Below, in pieces: positions 48,824 through 59,183 of a DNA stretch of 64,000 nt (positions are counted from its first letter, which is position 1; every line of letters begins with the position of its first letter). The stretch lies in the NCBI RefSeq assembly GCF_018398395.1, contig NZ_JAHCBF010000002.1, positions 186,001 to 250,000 of the forward strand. Reading direction: 5' to 3'. Below the pieces are notes generated by a model, which was given only the letters and a program-made list of their open reading frames with translations, did no database searches and had not been told where the DNA came from. The DNA comes from Croceicoccus gelatinilyticus. Its GTDB lineage: Bacteria; Pseudomonadota; Alphaproteobacteria; Sphingomonadales; Sphingomonadaceae. Both the position numbers and the translations under genes were made by a program.

Positions 48824-50059
48824 ATGACCGGCAACATTTACAACGACGTGGAAAAGGTCATCGAATTCGAAGCGGCCCGTTCCGGACCGCGCCCCGATTT
48901 TCCACCCCTTCCGGAGATTCCGGGCGGCCGTTACACCAGCGACGAATTCTTCGAGCTTGAGAACGAGTACGTCCTTCGCAAGTCATGGGTCTGCGCCGGC
49001 CGCGATGAAGACCTGCGCAATGTCGGCGACTATCGCCTGTGGGAACGGCTGGGCGTTCCGCTGCTGCTGATCCGCGGGCGGGACGAAAAACTGCGCGCCT
49101 TCTACAACACCTGCCGCCACCGCGGCGCACCCGTCGTGCGTGACGAGGCAGGCAATACCAAGCTGCTGCGCTGCCAGTACCATTCCTGGTCCTACGGCCT
49201 CGACGGGACGCTGAAAGGCGTGCCCGACGAACGCGACTTTCCCTGCCTCAACAAGGCCGATCGCGGATTGATCGAGGCAAAGTGCGAAACGTGGGGCGGC
49301 TGGGTCTTCGTGAACCTCGACCGCGATGCAGGTCCCTTGCAGGAATACCTTGGCCCGCTGGTCGACGAACTCGAATGTGTCGGCATGGAAAAGCTGCGCA
49401 CCGTTCACTCGCAAGATTACGAGATGAACTGCAACTGGAAGGTCGCGATGGATGCCTTCCTGGAAGTTTATCACATCAATACCATCCACCCGACGAATGC
49501 CGGCATCATGCTGGACAGCAAGGCCGCGGCGATGGGCCTGATGGAGGGCGGACATTCCCGTATGGCCACCCGCAAGAAAATGAACGAAGGGCTGAACTTC
49601 GTCGAATACGAAGGCGCGCCCGACATCCCGACGATGCCGGACTTCTACCGGCTCAACAACGTCGCCTACATGTCATTCCCGAACCTGATCACGCCTGTGG
49701 AACCGACCGGCTTTCCGGTTCTGCTGTTCTGGCCCAAGGGCAAGAACAAGTGCACAATGCAGGCGATCTATATCGCGCCGGACTGGGGCGACGGCGAACT
49801 TCCCGATTTCTGGAACCGCTTCCTGCCGATCTTCGATGCCGTTCTGGAAGAGGACATGATGAACCTCGAACCGATCCAGAAGAGCCTGGAATCCGGCGGC
49901 TTCACCGGCATGCTCGTCAATTACCAGGAACGTCGCATCTACTGGTTCCACGAACAGGTCGACCGCCTGATCGGCAATGAGAACATCCCCGAAGGGCTGG
50001 CGGTCGAACAACTGCTGGAACCGTTCACCGAACAACCGATGGACGAGGCGGCGGAGTAA
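48824..50059 (+). CDS. Rieske-type oxygenase alpha subunit
   Basis: 411 aa. Rieske Cys97-x-His99 and Cys117-x2-His120; catalytic iron His217 and His222 (EVYHINTIHP) with Asp in LEEDMMNLEP. GAGGAGAGGG precedes the ATG. As with the other alpha subunit, no beta subunit or redox partner is adjacent. It is followed by VOC and GMC oxidoreductase genes in one operon, suggesting hydroxylation followed by alcohol oxidation. Confidence 0.92.
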   Translation: MTGNIYNDVEKVIEFEAARSGPRPDFPPLPEIPGGRYTSDEFFELENEYVLRKSWVCAGRDEDLRNVGDYRLWERLGVPLLLIRGRDEKLRAFYNTCRHRGAPVVRDEAGNTKLLRCQYHSWSYGLDGTLKGVPDERDFPCLNKADRGLIEAKCETWGGWVFVNLDRDAGPLQEYLGPLVDELECVGMEKLRTVHSQDYEMNCNWKVAMDAFLEVYHINTIHPTNAGIMLDSKAAAMGLMEGGHSRMATRKKMNEGLNFVEYEGAPDIPTMPDFYRLNNVAYMSFPNLITPVEPTGFPVLLFWPKGKNKCTMQAIYIAPDWGDGELPDFWNRFLPIFDAVLEEDMMNLEPIQKSLESGGFTGMLVNYQERRIYWFHEQVDRLIGNENIPEGLAVEQLLEPFTEQPMDEAAE

Positions 50060-50064
50060 GCGGG

Positions 50065-50619
50065 ATGAGCAAGACCCAACCGCTGTTCCAGCAAGCCTAC
50101 TTCGTCAAAAGCATCGACGAGGCTGCGCAGAAATGGTCCGACAGCCTTGGCGCCGGCCCGTTCTGCATGGTTCGCCATCACCACTGCGACGAATTCACTT
50201 ATCGCGGCACGAAAGAAGAGGCCGACGTCTCCTACGCCTTCGGTTATCTGGGCGACCAGATGATCCAGTTCATCGAGCAGCATGATGACAAGAATTCGAT
50301 ATATCGCGACATGTACCCCGATGGCGGCGAAGGCTTTCACCACATCGCCTACCTCGTCACCGACTTCGCGGCAGAGCGTCAGCGTTGGCTCGACATGGGT
50401 TATGACTTGGCGACCGAACTCTATGCCGATGAAGTGAACGCCGCCTATTTCGATACCCGTTCGCTGAACGGCGGCTTCACCGAAATCCACGGCGATCCGC
50501 CGCACATCATGGGCCTGTTCGCGCACTGGAAGCGCCTGCACGAGGCGCGCAAGGAAGGCGATCCGGCGACTTACGAGATGGAAGACCTGTCGTTCTACAA
50601 ACGGGTGCCGCTACTTTGA
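50065..50619 (+). CDS. VOC-family (glyoxalase-like) protein
   Basis: 184 aa, one VOC module resembling methylmalonyl-CoA-epimerase/Glyoxalase_4 proteins: FQQAYFVKSIDEAAQKWSD, EGFHHIAYLVTDFAA with the conserved His-His-Ile, and a terminal NGGFTEIHGD with the ligand Glu. It probably acts as an isomerase or hydratase on the oxygenase product. 5 bp after the Rieske gene; the stop overlaps the GMC gene TTG (TTGA). Confidence 0.83.
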   Translation: MSKTQPLFQQAYFVKSIDEAAQKWSDSLGAGPFCMVRHHHCDEFTYRGTKEEADVSYAFGYLGDQMIQFIEQHDDKNSIYRDMYPDGGEGFHHIAYLVTDFAAERQRWLDMGYDLATELYADEVNAAYFDTRSLNGGFTEIHGDPPHIMGLFAHWKRLHEARKEGDPATYEMEDLSFYKRVPLL

Positions 50620-52250
50620 ACCAAAGTTCGCAAGGCGACGCCTTCGATTACATCGTCATCGGAGCGGGCTCGTCCGGCTGCGTCGTGGCCGAGCGTTTGA
50701 GCGCGGATGGCAAGTCGCGCGTGCTCCTGCTGGAAGCGGGCGGCGGCAACGGGTTCTGGAACCGGATGCCCAAGGGCGTCGCCAAGCTGGTCACGAACCC
50801 GAAGAAGGTCTGGCTCTACAACGTCGATCAACCGCGCGAGGAAGGCGCAGAGGGCGGCGAGTTCTGGATCCGCGGCAAGGGGCTTGGCGGCTCCTCCTCG
50901 GTCAACGGCATGATCTGGAGCCGGGGCGAACCGGCGGACTACGACGCTTGGGAACAGGAACAGGGCGCGACCGGCTGGAACGGCGCGACAATGACTGCCG
51001 CCTTTCGCGAGCTTGAAGACCATGCGGCGGGCGCATCGGACCTGCGCGGATCGGGCGGGCCTGTGCATGTCGATCCCGCCATCTACACCTACCCGCTTGC
51101 CGAACGCATGATCGAGGCGGGTGAGACCCTTGGCCTGAAGCGCGTGTCGGACCTCAACGGCGCAACCGGCCCGCGCGTCGGGCTTTACAGCCACAATATC
51201 AAGCGCGGTAAGCGACAGAGCGCCGCGGTAACGTTCCTTGATCCGGCGCGAGGACGCCCCAACCTCGACGTCATTACGGGCGTGCTTGCCAAGCGCATCG
51301 TTTTCGAGGGCAAACGCGCGGTAGGCGTGGAAGCGAGCATTGACGGCGAGGCACGCACGTTCGCTTGCCGCGGCGAAGTCATCGTTTCGGCAGGCACGCT
51401 TGAAAGCCCGCTGATCCTGCAGCGCTCAGGCATCGGAAATTCCGACACTCTGCAAAAAGCAGGGGTCGAGACCGTCGCCCACTCCCCCAACGTCGGCGAA
51501 CGCATGATCGAGCATCTTTCGATCTCGATGCCCTATCGCCTCGAAAAGGGTCGCGGATCGCACAAGAGCTTTTACGGGTTCGGCCTTGCTCGAGCGATGG
51601 CACGCTATCTTCTGACCGGGTCGGGCATCATGGCGACTGGTCCATTCGAAGTCGGCGCCTTCTGCAACGTGCACCATCCTGATGGGCGGACCGACGCGCA
51701 GTTCTATCTTGGCGGATATACTTTTGCAGTCGGGGACGAAAACAACCCCGTCCCGCTCGACCAGATCGATCGGCGCCCCGGCATCACGATCTATGGGCAA
51801 CTTCTCAGGCTGACGAGCGAAGGCAGCATCGCCATCACGGGGCCGGACACAGGCGACACGCCAGATATACGCCCGAACTTCCTGACGACCGAATTTGACC
51901 GCAAGAGCGCCGTCGCACTGGTCCGCAAGATGCGCGACTACATGGATGCAGATCCCATCGGTTCGATGCGCGGGGAAGAAGCGCTACCCGGCCGCGACGC
52001 TGATAGTGACGAGGCGATCCTCTCGGCCTTCCGCCGATACGCCCAGTGCGGGTTACACGCGATCGGCACCTGCCGGATGGGACGCGACGAAGACGCGGTT
52101 ACCGATCCGCGTCTGAAAGTACGCGGCGTCGATGGCGTTCGTGTCGTCGATTGTTCCGTGATCCCGGGGCACGTCACCGGCAACACGAATGCGCCCGCCA
52201 TGGCGATCGGGCTCGTTGCCTCGCGCCTGATCCTTGAAGATCGGCCCTGA
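50616..52250 (+). CDS. GMC-family FAD oxidoreductase
   Basis: 544 aa from a TTG start coupled to the VOC stop. FAD motif DYIVIGAGSSGCVVAERLS, the GMC signature GLGGSSSVNGMIWSRG near residue 90, SAGTLESPLILQRSGIG near residue 260, and the C-terminal active-site block GLHAIGTCRMG with GNTNAPAMAIG. Expected to oxidise a primary or secondary alcohol. Last gene of the Rieske-VOC-GMC operon. Confidence 0.9.
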   Translation: MNQSSQGDAFDYIVIGAGSSGCVVAERLSADGKSRVLLLEAGGGNGFWNRMPKGVAKLVTNPKKVWLYNVDQPREEGAEGGEFWIRGKGLGGSSSVNGMIWSRGEPADYDAWEQEQGATGWNGATMTAAFRELEDHAAGASDLRGSGGPVHVDPAIYTYPLAERMIEAGETLGLKRVSDLNGATGPRVGLYSHNIKRGKRQSAAVTFLDPARGRPNLDVITGVLAKRIVFEGKRAVGVEASIDGEARTFACRGEVIVSAGTLESPLILQRSGIGNSDTLQKAGVETVAHSPNVGERMIEHLSISMPYRLEKGRGSHKSFYGFGLARAMARYLLTGSGIMATGPFEVGAFCNVHHPDGRTDAQFYLGGYTFAVGDENNPVPLDQIDRRPGITIYGQLLRLTSEGSIAITGPDTGDTPDIRPNFLTTEFDRKSAVALVRKMRDYMDADPIGSMRGEEALPGRDADSDEAILSAFRRYAQCGLHAIGTCRMGRDEDAVTDPRLKVRGVDGVRVVDCSVIPGHVTGNTNAPAMAIGLVASRLILEDRP

Positions 52251-52259
52251 AACAGAAGA

Positions 52260-52283
52260 GCCGGCGACCCGTAAGCCGCCGGC
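52260..52283. terminator. Weak hairpin between convergent GMC and SDR genes
   Basis: GCCGGCG (52260-52266) pairs with CGCCGGC (52277-52283) across a 10-nt loop in the 40-bp gap. No T-run on either side, so only a tentative terminator. Confidence 0.4.
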
Positions 52284-52290
52284 GCAAGGA

Positions 52291-53067
52291 TCAGTACTTG
52301 TTGGACTGTCCACCGTCGATCGGCACGGTGGTGCCATTGATGAAGGGGGATTCGCCAGACAAAAGGAATGCGACCAGCGCCGCAACTTCCTCGGTCTTGC
52401 CGAAGCGCTGCATCGGGTTGTTCTTCACGAATTCCTGCCCGACTTCTTCCCAGTTGTCGCCGCCGATCTGCCGCAGCGAACCTTCTACCATGGCGGTCAT
52501 GATCGCACCTGGCGCAATGGCGTTGATCTGCACGCCGTACTGGCCATACTCGACCGCGCTGTTGCGGGTCATGCCCACAACCCCGTGCTTGCTGGCAGCA
52601 TAGCCTGACTGGTTGCCGATGCCGCGAATGCCGCCCACGGACGCGGTGTTGACGATCGCGCCGCTACCCTGTTCACGCATTACCTTCAGAACGTGAGACA
52701 GGCCGAAGAACACACCGTCGAGGTTGATCGAGACAACGCGGCGAAATTCCTCTGCTCCGAAGTCTTCCGTCGGGTTCTGTTTCCCTTCGATGCCCGCATT
52801 GTTGAAAAAGCCGTCGATGCGTCCGAACTTGTCCATGCAAGCCTTCACATAGGCGGCGACCTGCTCTTCCTTCGAAACATCGGCGGTCACGGCAATGGCC
52901 GGGGCGTTTGCGGACAATTCTTCAGCCAGTGCCTGCAGCTCCGCTTCCTGAAGATCGACAAGCACAAGGCTCGCGCCCTCCTTGGAAAGCCGCTCCGCAG
53001 TTCCCCGCCCGAGACCCGATGCGGCCCCCGTGATAATGACAACCTTGTCCGCGAACCTACCGTGCAT
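52291..53067 (-). CDS. Short-chain dehydrogenase/reductase
   Basis: 258 aa from the ATG at 53067 (GAGGAA 7 nt upstream; the frame runs on to 53151 without support). ITGAASGLGRGTAERL cofactor site, NNAGIEGKQ, active-site Ser in NTASVGG and Tyr-x3-Lys in YAASKHG, C-terminal NGTTVPIDGGQSNKY. It may oxidise the same alcohols as the convergent GMC gene product. The 186-bp gap up to the tRNA-Ser shows no gene or recognisable integrase remnant. Confidence 0.9.
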   Translation of the reverse strand: MHGRFADKVVIITGAASGLGRGTAERLSKEGASLVLVDLQEAELQALAEELSANAPAIAVTADVSKEEQVAAYVKACMDKFGRIDGFFNNAGIEGKQNPTEDFGAEEFRRVVSINLDGVFFGLSHVLKVMREQGSGAIVNTASVGGIRGIGNQSGYAASKHGVVGMTRNSAVEYGQYGVQINAIAPGAIMTAMVEGSLRQIGGDNWEEVGQEFVKNNPMQRFGKTEEVAALVAFLLSGESPFINGTTVPIDGGQSNKY

Positions 53068-53253
53068 GTCTAATTCCTCTGCTTTAAAGACCAGAGGTGG
53101 TAATCGCAGCCCCGCACTCCAACCTCTCCGTTCCGACAGGTTGAAGTCCAACTATCGAAGCCGGTCGGCACAGTTCGCACCAACGCCGATCGCGCAGCGC
53201 CGTGAAGATTGAGGATCGTGCTTGGTTGAGATCCCGATCCGAAGACCGGGAAG

Positions 53254-53344
53254 TGGCGGAGCGAGAGGGATTCGAACCCTCGATACGGGGTTACCGTATA
53301 CACACTTTCCAGGCGTGCGCCTTCGACCACTCGGCCACCGCTCC
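53254..53344 (-). tRNA. tRNA-Ser (GGA anticodon)
   Basis: 91 nt with an encoded CCA. The acceptor GGAGCGG pairs with TCGCTCC (one G-U), the long variable arm is of class II, and the anticodon in the CTGGAAA loop is GGA. Its 3' end faces the catabolic region, the orientation used by tRNA-targeting islands. Confidence 0.95.
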
Positions 53345-53450
53345 GCATGCCTGACGGCAGAGGGGGCGAACTAGCGCCACGCGCGTAACAAGGCAAGGCA
53401 ATCGTGACGCTTTTTGCGCCATACCCTGCCCCGCCCTGCACAAGCGACCA

Positions 53451-54452
53451 TCAGACCACCGCAGCACCGTTGTCGAGACGGTGAAAATAGGCCGCCATCG
53501 CATCTGCCGCCTTGTCGCTGAGTTCAATGAATGCGCGGCGACGATCCTGTGGATCGCGGACGCGGTCGAGCAGGCCAGCCTCCGTCATCTGCCCGATCCA
53601 GCGCAGCGCCGTGGTCGGCGGAACGCAGGCAGCGATGCACAGGCTGGAAACGCTGACCTGCTGCCCTTCCACCTTCGCTGCGGTCAGGTCGAGCAGGATG
53701 TCCCATGCCGGATCAGCGAAAAGGTCGCCTTCGAAAAATTGCGCGCGAAGCTGACGCTGTCGCAGTATCTCGCGTACGAGGACCGGAGAGGGCAGAGAAG
53801 GAGCACCCCCCGAAACCGAAACAGCCTTCTGGCTGGGGGGTGCCATGTAGGACAGACCCGGCGAGCGGACTGCACGGGTATCATCCTCACGCTCCCCGGG
53901 AAGCAGTTCTTCGTGACTTGCGAACCCTTCCATCTTGCGCGCAAGCATCTGGACCTGTTCGGTCAGGCGGACCAGCGCCATCCGGTCCTCACCCGTCAGT
54001 TCATTGACGGTACCCACCGGCAGCCGAGCAAGTGCGCTGCCCAAGGCGAGTGCCCGCTCACTCTCGCTGGGCGAGACGAGGATCTGTGCCGAGGACTGGT
54101 CAACACATCCGAACACGCTGTCGAGTGCGTCTCCAGACGTGGACACGATCATCTCGCACCCACTGCGCGCAGGGCGCATGTCGAGGCGCGCGAGCGAGGC
54201 AAGCAGTTCCGCATCCATGATCGGTACATCGACGATAACGATGTCGCCCAGCACCAATGCGTCCCCGCCCGTCAGCCGGGCAAGCGGTTCAGCCTGTCGC
54301 AGCACGAGACCCAGTTCGAGCGCATGATCGGACAAGGATGACCGCACCGCATCGCGGCTGGCAAAAATGGAGATGCTGGCCGCGGCGGAACGCGAAGGGC
54401 GTTCGGCCGGAGCCGCATCGTCAAACCGGAACGCTTCTACAACTTGCGCCAT
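53451..54452 (-). CDS. Winged-helix (MarR-like) regulator with uncharacterised N-terminal domain
   Basis: 333 aa from the ATG at 54452 (GGGGAG about 10 nt upstream). The last 90 residues (SSLCIAACVPPTTALRWIGQ, then AGLLDRVRDPQDRRRAFIEL) form a MarR-type winged helix. The first 150 residues read as alternating strands and helices (ALVLGDIVIVDVPIMD; CEMIVSTSGDALDSVF), similar to a receiver-like or Rossmann-like fold, but I see no conserved phosphoacceptor set. A LexA-type box lies 29 bp upstream, so damage-inducible control is inferred. Function otherwise unknown. Confidence 0.8.
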   Translation of the reverse strand: MAQVVEAFRFDDAAPAERPSRSAAASISIFASRDAVRSSLSDHALELGLVLRQAEPLARLTGGDALVLGDIVIVDVPIMDAELLASLARLDMRPARSGCEMIVSTSGDALDSVFGCVDQSSAQILVSPSESERALALGSALARLPVGTVNELTGEDRMALVRLTEQVQMLARKMEGFASHEELLPGEREDDTRAVRSPGLSYMAPPSQKAVSVSGGAPSLPSPVLVREILRQRQLRAQFFEGDLFADPAWDILLDLTAAKVEGQQVSVSSLCIAACVPPTTALRWIGQMTEAGLLDRVRDPQDRRRAFIELSDKAADAMAAYFHRLDNGAAVV

Positions 54453-54480
54453 GGACCTGTTCTCCCCTTTTCCAGACGAG

Positions 54481-54495
54481 GAACAAGTTGAGAAC
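54481..54495. promoter_or_regulatory. LexA (SOS) box, GAAC-N7-GAAC
   Basis: GAACAAGTTGAGAAC fits the alphaproteobacterial LexA site (GTTC-N7-GTTC on the other strand) exactly. It is part of an 11-bp, three-unit tandem repeat (54481-54513) and lies just downstream of TTGACT, a plausible -35 element for the regulator gene. Confidence 0.65.
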
Positions 54496-54551
54496 AAATT
54501 GAAAACAAGTCAAGTATGTTTCCGATCCGTTCTGGATCGAAACACGTTTCC

Positions 54552-55841
<1,290 letters not shown>

Positions 55842-55916
55842 GGATAGAGTCCTTCCCCCTGCCCGGTGGATCCGCTTCGCGCCCTTCGACAGGACTCGGC
55901 GCGAGGGATGGACGGT

Positions 55917-55940
55917 CGGAGGCAAAAAGGAACGCCTCCG
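55917..55940 (-). other. Hairpin upstream of purA
   Basis: CGGAGGC pairs with GCCTCCG over a 10-nt loop, 76-99 bp before the purA start. It may be part of the leader; I see no known purine riboswitch. Confidence 0.35.
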
Positions 55941-56045
55941 GATGCGCCGCGCGCGTTAGAGGCAGGGGGCGCGTCTAGTCAAGCGGCAAGCGCATGATCG
56001 TTTCGTTCGGGAGCGGTAAAGCTTTGCCATTCTATCGAGAGCGCC

Positions 56046-56942
56046 ATGCGTATCGCTGCCCTTACCCTCGCCCTCGGCGCGCTTGTCGCCGCCCCGCTTG
56101 CCACCTCGATCCCGGCAAAACCCGCTGCTGCGGCCACTGCAACGACGATACCGGGCGAAGTCATCGACTATGGCTCCCACCCCTTGCAGGCGATGGATTT
56201 CTATCCCGCGTCAAAGGATTTCTCGGGGCCCCGCCCGCTGATCGTCTTCGTCCACGGTGGCGCATGGGCGGGCGGCGACAAGTCCGATTCGACCGGTGCG
56301 GCAAAGATCCGGCACTACACCCAAAACGGCTATGCGCTGGCCAGCATCAATTACCGCCTGCTGCCCGAAGTCGATATCGAGGACCAGGCCCGCGACGTTG
56401 CCGCCGCCATCGCGCGGCTTCGCGACAGTTCGGCAGACCTGGGCGTCGACAAGCGGCGCATCGTGCTGATGGGGCATAGCGCGGGCGCGCACCTCGCGGC
56501 GCTGGTGGCGACCGATCCGCAGTGGCTGGACGGCGTCGACATGCGCCCCGGCGACATCGCGGGCGTCGTCTTGCTCGATGGTGCGGCCTACGACGTTCCG
56601 GTGCAGATCCGCGATGCGGGGCCGCTTCTGGGCTTTGCCTACCAGATCGCGTTCGGCAGCCGCCTCGCGCGTCAGGACCAGCTTTCCCCGACCTATCACG
56701 CGGCGGGAGAAAACGCGCGACGGTTCCTCCTCCTCCACGTCGAACGCGCCGATGCGAAGCGGCAGGCAGAGATCCTTGGCGAAGACCTCAACGCCGAGGG
56801 CACAGACGCGCAAGTCATGGCCTTTCCGGGCCGCGGGATGGAGGGGCACAACCTCATCAACGCCATGCTGGGACGCAGCGATTCCCCCGCTACCGTGCCG
56901 GTCGACGAGTGGCTGGCCGCTACGGTTGGAAAGGCGCGCTGA
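56046..56942 (+). CDS. Exported carboxylesterase-like alpha/beta-hydrolase
   Basis: 298 aa. Signal peptide (ALTLALGALVAAPLATSIPA). FVHGGAWAGGDKSD carries the HGG oxyanion motif of the hormone-sensitive-lipase/BD-FAE group; GHSAGAHLAAL is the Ser elbow; EGTDAQVMAF and GMEGHNLIN give the rest of the triad. A periplasmic esterase of core-genome type. The 142-bp gap before the next gene shows no clear feature. Confidence 0.85.
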   Translation: MRIAALTLALGALVAAPLATSIPAKPAAAATATTIPGEVIDYGSHPLQAMDFYPASKDFSGPRPLIVFVHGGAWAGGDKSDSTGAAKIRHYTQNGYALASINYRLLPEVDIEDQARDVAAAIARLRDSSADLGVDKRRIVLMGHSAGAHLAALVATDPQWLDGVDMRPGDIAGVVLLDGAAYDVPVQIRDAGPLLGFAYQIAFGSRLARQDQLSPTYHAAGENARRFLLLHVERADAKRQAEILGEDLNAEGTDAQVMAFPGRGMEGHNLINAMLGRSDSPATVPVDEWLAATVGKAR

Positions 56943-57084
56943 TCGTCGCCATCGGGCCGATCTTGGCCCCGAAGGCGGCGAAACGGTTGAAATTCAAGGA
57001 TCGAGGGCCAGCTAGAGAGGCGAACCCGGCGTTTCAGGCGGCAATCGCCCCTGCGCCACCTATCCACGATCCATTGGAGTCTTG

Positions 57085-57924
57085 ATGCCTCAGCCAGTTC
57101 AGACAGCTTTTCCCACTGCAATCCTCAACGACGGTCGCGAGATGCCGCAATTCGGTTTCGGCACTTACGGTATCGACAACGACCAGGCCGAAGACAAGGT
57201 CGCCGAAGCGATCAAGCGGGGCTACCGCCTCGTCGACACCGCGTCGATCTATGACAACGAGGAGGGCGTCGGCAAAGGCGTCGGTTCGCGGCACGATGTT
57301 TTCCTGACGACCAAGATCTGGAACGACCGTCACGGTCACGCCGAGGCCAAGGCCGCCTTCCGCGAAGCGCTGGCCCGCATGGGGCGTGACGAGGTCGATC
57401 TCCTTCTCATTCACTGGCCCGCGCCGGGCAAGGACCTCTTCGTCGATACGTGGAAGGCCCTGATCGAGCTTCGCGAAGATGGCCGCGTTAAATCGATCGG
57501 CGTCGCAAACTTCATGCCCGAACATCTTGATCGCCTGATCAAGGAAACCGGTGTCACTCCGGCCGTGAACCAGATCCAGGTGCACCCGATGTGGCAGCAG
57601 CGCGAAGTGCGCGCCTACAACCGCGACAAGGGCATCATAACCCAGTCGTGGAGCCCGCTGGGCGCCGGACAGCTTCTGCGTCATCCGGTTTTGGTCGAGA
57701 TTGCCGAGGAGTTGGACGTGCCCGTCGCTTCGGTCATCTTGCGCTGGCACCTTCAGCATGGCCTTGCGCCGATCCCGAAGACCGAAAATCCCGAGCGGAT
57801 GAGCGACAATCTCGATGCCATGCGCGTGGTCCTGAACCGCGACCACATGGCCAGGATCGACGCGCTCGATCATCCCGAGGGCAGGCTTGGCCCGGACCCG
57901 ATGGTCCACGGCAACGACGCCTGA
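57085..57924 (+). CDS. Aldo/keto reductase
   Basis: 279 aa from the ATG at 57085 (TTGGAG upstream). Catalytic set visible: Asp and Tyr in DTASIYDNEEGVG, Lys in TTKIWNDRHG, His in LLIHWPAPG. NADPH site at the C-terminus (PIPKTENPERMSDN). Similar to 2,5-diketo-gluconate reductase type enzymes; reduces aldehydes or ketones. Confidence 0.92.
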   Translation: MPQPVQTAFPTAILNDGREMPQFGFGTYGIDNDQAEDKVAEAIKRGYRLVDTASIYDNEEGVGKGVGSRHDVFLTTKIWNDRHGHAEAKAAFREALARMGRDEVDLLLIHWPAPGKDLFVDTWKALIELREDGRVKSIGVANFMPEHLDRLIKETGVTPAVNQIQVHPMWQQREVRAYNRDKGIITQSWSPLGAGQLLRHPVLVEIAEELDVPVASVILRWHLQHGLAPIPKTENPERMSDNLDAMRVVLNRDHMARIDALDHPEGRLGPDPMVHGNDA

Positions 57925-57935
57925 TACCAGACACG

Positions 57936-57966
57936 AAAAAGGGGCCGTTTCAGCGGCCCCTTTTTT
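57936..57966. terminator. Bidirectional intrinsic terminator
   Basis: AAAAA-GGGGCCG-TTTCAG-CGGCCCC-TTTTTT, symmetric and strong, between the convergent aldo/keto reductase and hisZ genes. Confidence 0.93.
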
Positions 57967-57988
57967 CTTGTGACAAAGATATGGCGCT

Positions 57989-59110
57989 TCAAAGAGCGCG
58001 CGGCTCCTTGCCGTCGAGAACGTGGGTGCAACCCAGCGCCTTGGCATCGTCCGATGCCTCAAGCGCAGCAACGGTCTGCCAGCCGATCGTGCGCAAGCGC
58101 AGTGCCGCGTCGCGGTCATGGCCCAGCGGCAGGAACAGGCGTTCGATCTTCGCGCTGCCCGCGCCGCGCGCGATGAGCGGATCGGGATAGAGCGAAAAAC
58201 CGGTCGCAACTTCGTCGTGGCCGCCTTCGCTGGTGATGCGATAAGTACCGCCACGCCCCAGCGCGCCGCGCACGCCGGCGGCATAGATCGTGAAGCCGAA
58301 CCACGACTGGTATTCGAAACCATGACGCTCGGTCGGGTCCAGCGTCAGACGCGCGGCACCGTCGATGCGGGCTGCGATCTCTTTCAGGCCTTCGATACGC
58401 GAGGCAACGGCATCGCCCGCGTCGAGTGCGGCCAGTTTTTCGATGGCGCTGTCGAAGGGGCCGGTTGCGTAGAGCAGCGGCAGGTAAGCCTCGCCCCCTG
58501 CGGCGACGAGCGAACCGGCATCCTTGGCATCCAGTTCGCGGCGCACGGCAGGAACGGCAGTTTCGGGCAGCGGCAGGCTGCTGGTAGCCAGCGTGTCGAC
58601 AAGATCTGGCAGCGTGAAGTCGACCGAGATGTCGCGCGCACCTGCGGCCTTCAGCGCCTCGATCGCCAGTGCGACCGATTCGGCGGCGGCGGCGACGGTG
58701 TCGTTGCCGATGATTTCCGCGCCCACCTGCAGGCGTTCGCGTTCAGGCTCCAGCCCGTTGCCCTTCAGGAACAGCACTTGCCCCGCGTAGGACAGGCGCA
58801 GCGGTCGGGCCGCGTCCTTAAGGCTGGTGGCGGCAATCCGGCCGACCTGCACGGTCATGTCCGACCGCAGCGCCAGTGTGCGCAGCGAGGCGGGATCGAC
58901 GAAGCGGACCATGCGGTTGCGCTTCGTGCCTGCCATGCGGCTGGCGAGAGAGCGTTCGAATTCCACCATCGGTGGCTGGACCGGATCGAAGCCATGGCCT
59001 GCCAGAACATCGTTCATCGCGCGGGTCACGCGCATGGCTTCGGCCGCCAGCGGCGGCAGGCGGTCTGACAGCCCCTCGGGCAGCAGGTCGGGATCGGCCT
59101 CTTCGAACAT
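57989..59110 (-). CDS. hisZ: ATP phosphoribosyltransferase regulatory subunit
   Basis: 373 aa, histidyl-tRNA-synthetase-like but without the tRNA-binding domain. PEGLSDRLPPLAAEAM at the N-terminus, PMVEFERSL, ALRSDMTVQVGRIAAT (motif 2 region) and GRGGTYRI near the C-terminus. It activates the short form of HisG, in the first step of histidine synthesis. Its position next to serA and near purA supports the assignment. Confidence 0.9.
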   Translation of the reverse strand: MFEEADPDLLPEGLSDRLPPLAAEAMRVTRAMNDVLAGHGFDPVQPPMVEFERSLASRMAGTKRNRMVRFVDPASLRTLALRSDMTVQVGRIAATSLKDAARPLRLSYAGQVLFLKGNGLEPERERLQVGAEIIGNDTVAAAAESVALAIEALKAAGARDISVDFTLPDLVDTLATSSLPLPETAVPAVRRELDAKDAGSLVAAGGEAYLPLLYATGPFDSAIEKLAALDAGDAVASRIEGLKEIAARIDGAARLTLDPTERHGFEYQSWFGFTIYAAGVRGALGRGGTYRITSEGGHDEVATGFSLYPDPLIARGAGSAKIERLFLPLGHDRDAALRLRTIGWQTVAALEASDDAKALGCTHVLDGKEPRAL

Positions 59111-59183
59111 CGCGGCTTCGCCTAGATGGCAATCGGGGGAGAGGCAAGCGCCCCTCCCCTTGATTGGGTCAGAAGGGTTGTGA

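Noticed and set aside
53070-53441. A 123-codon minus frame covering the tRNA-Ser
   Set aside because: It contains the whole tRNA and has no coding features.
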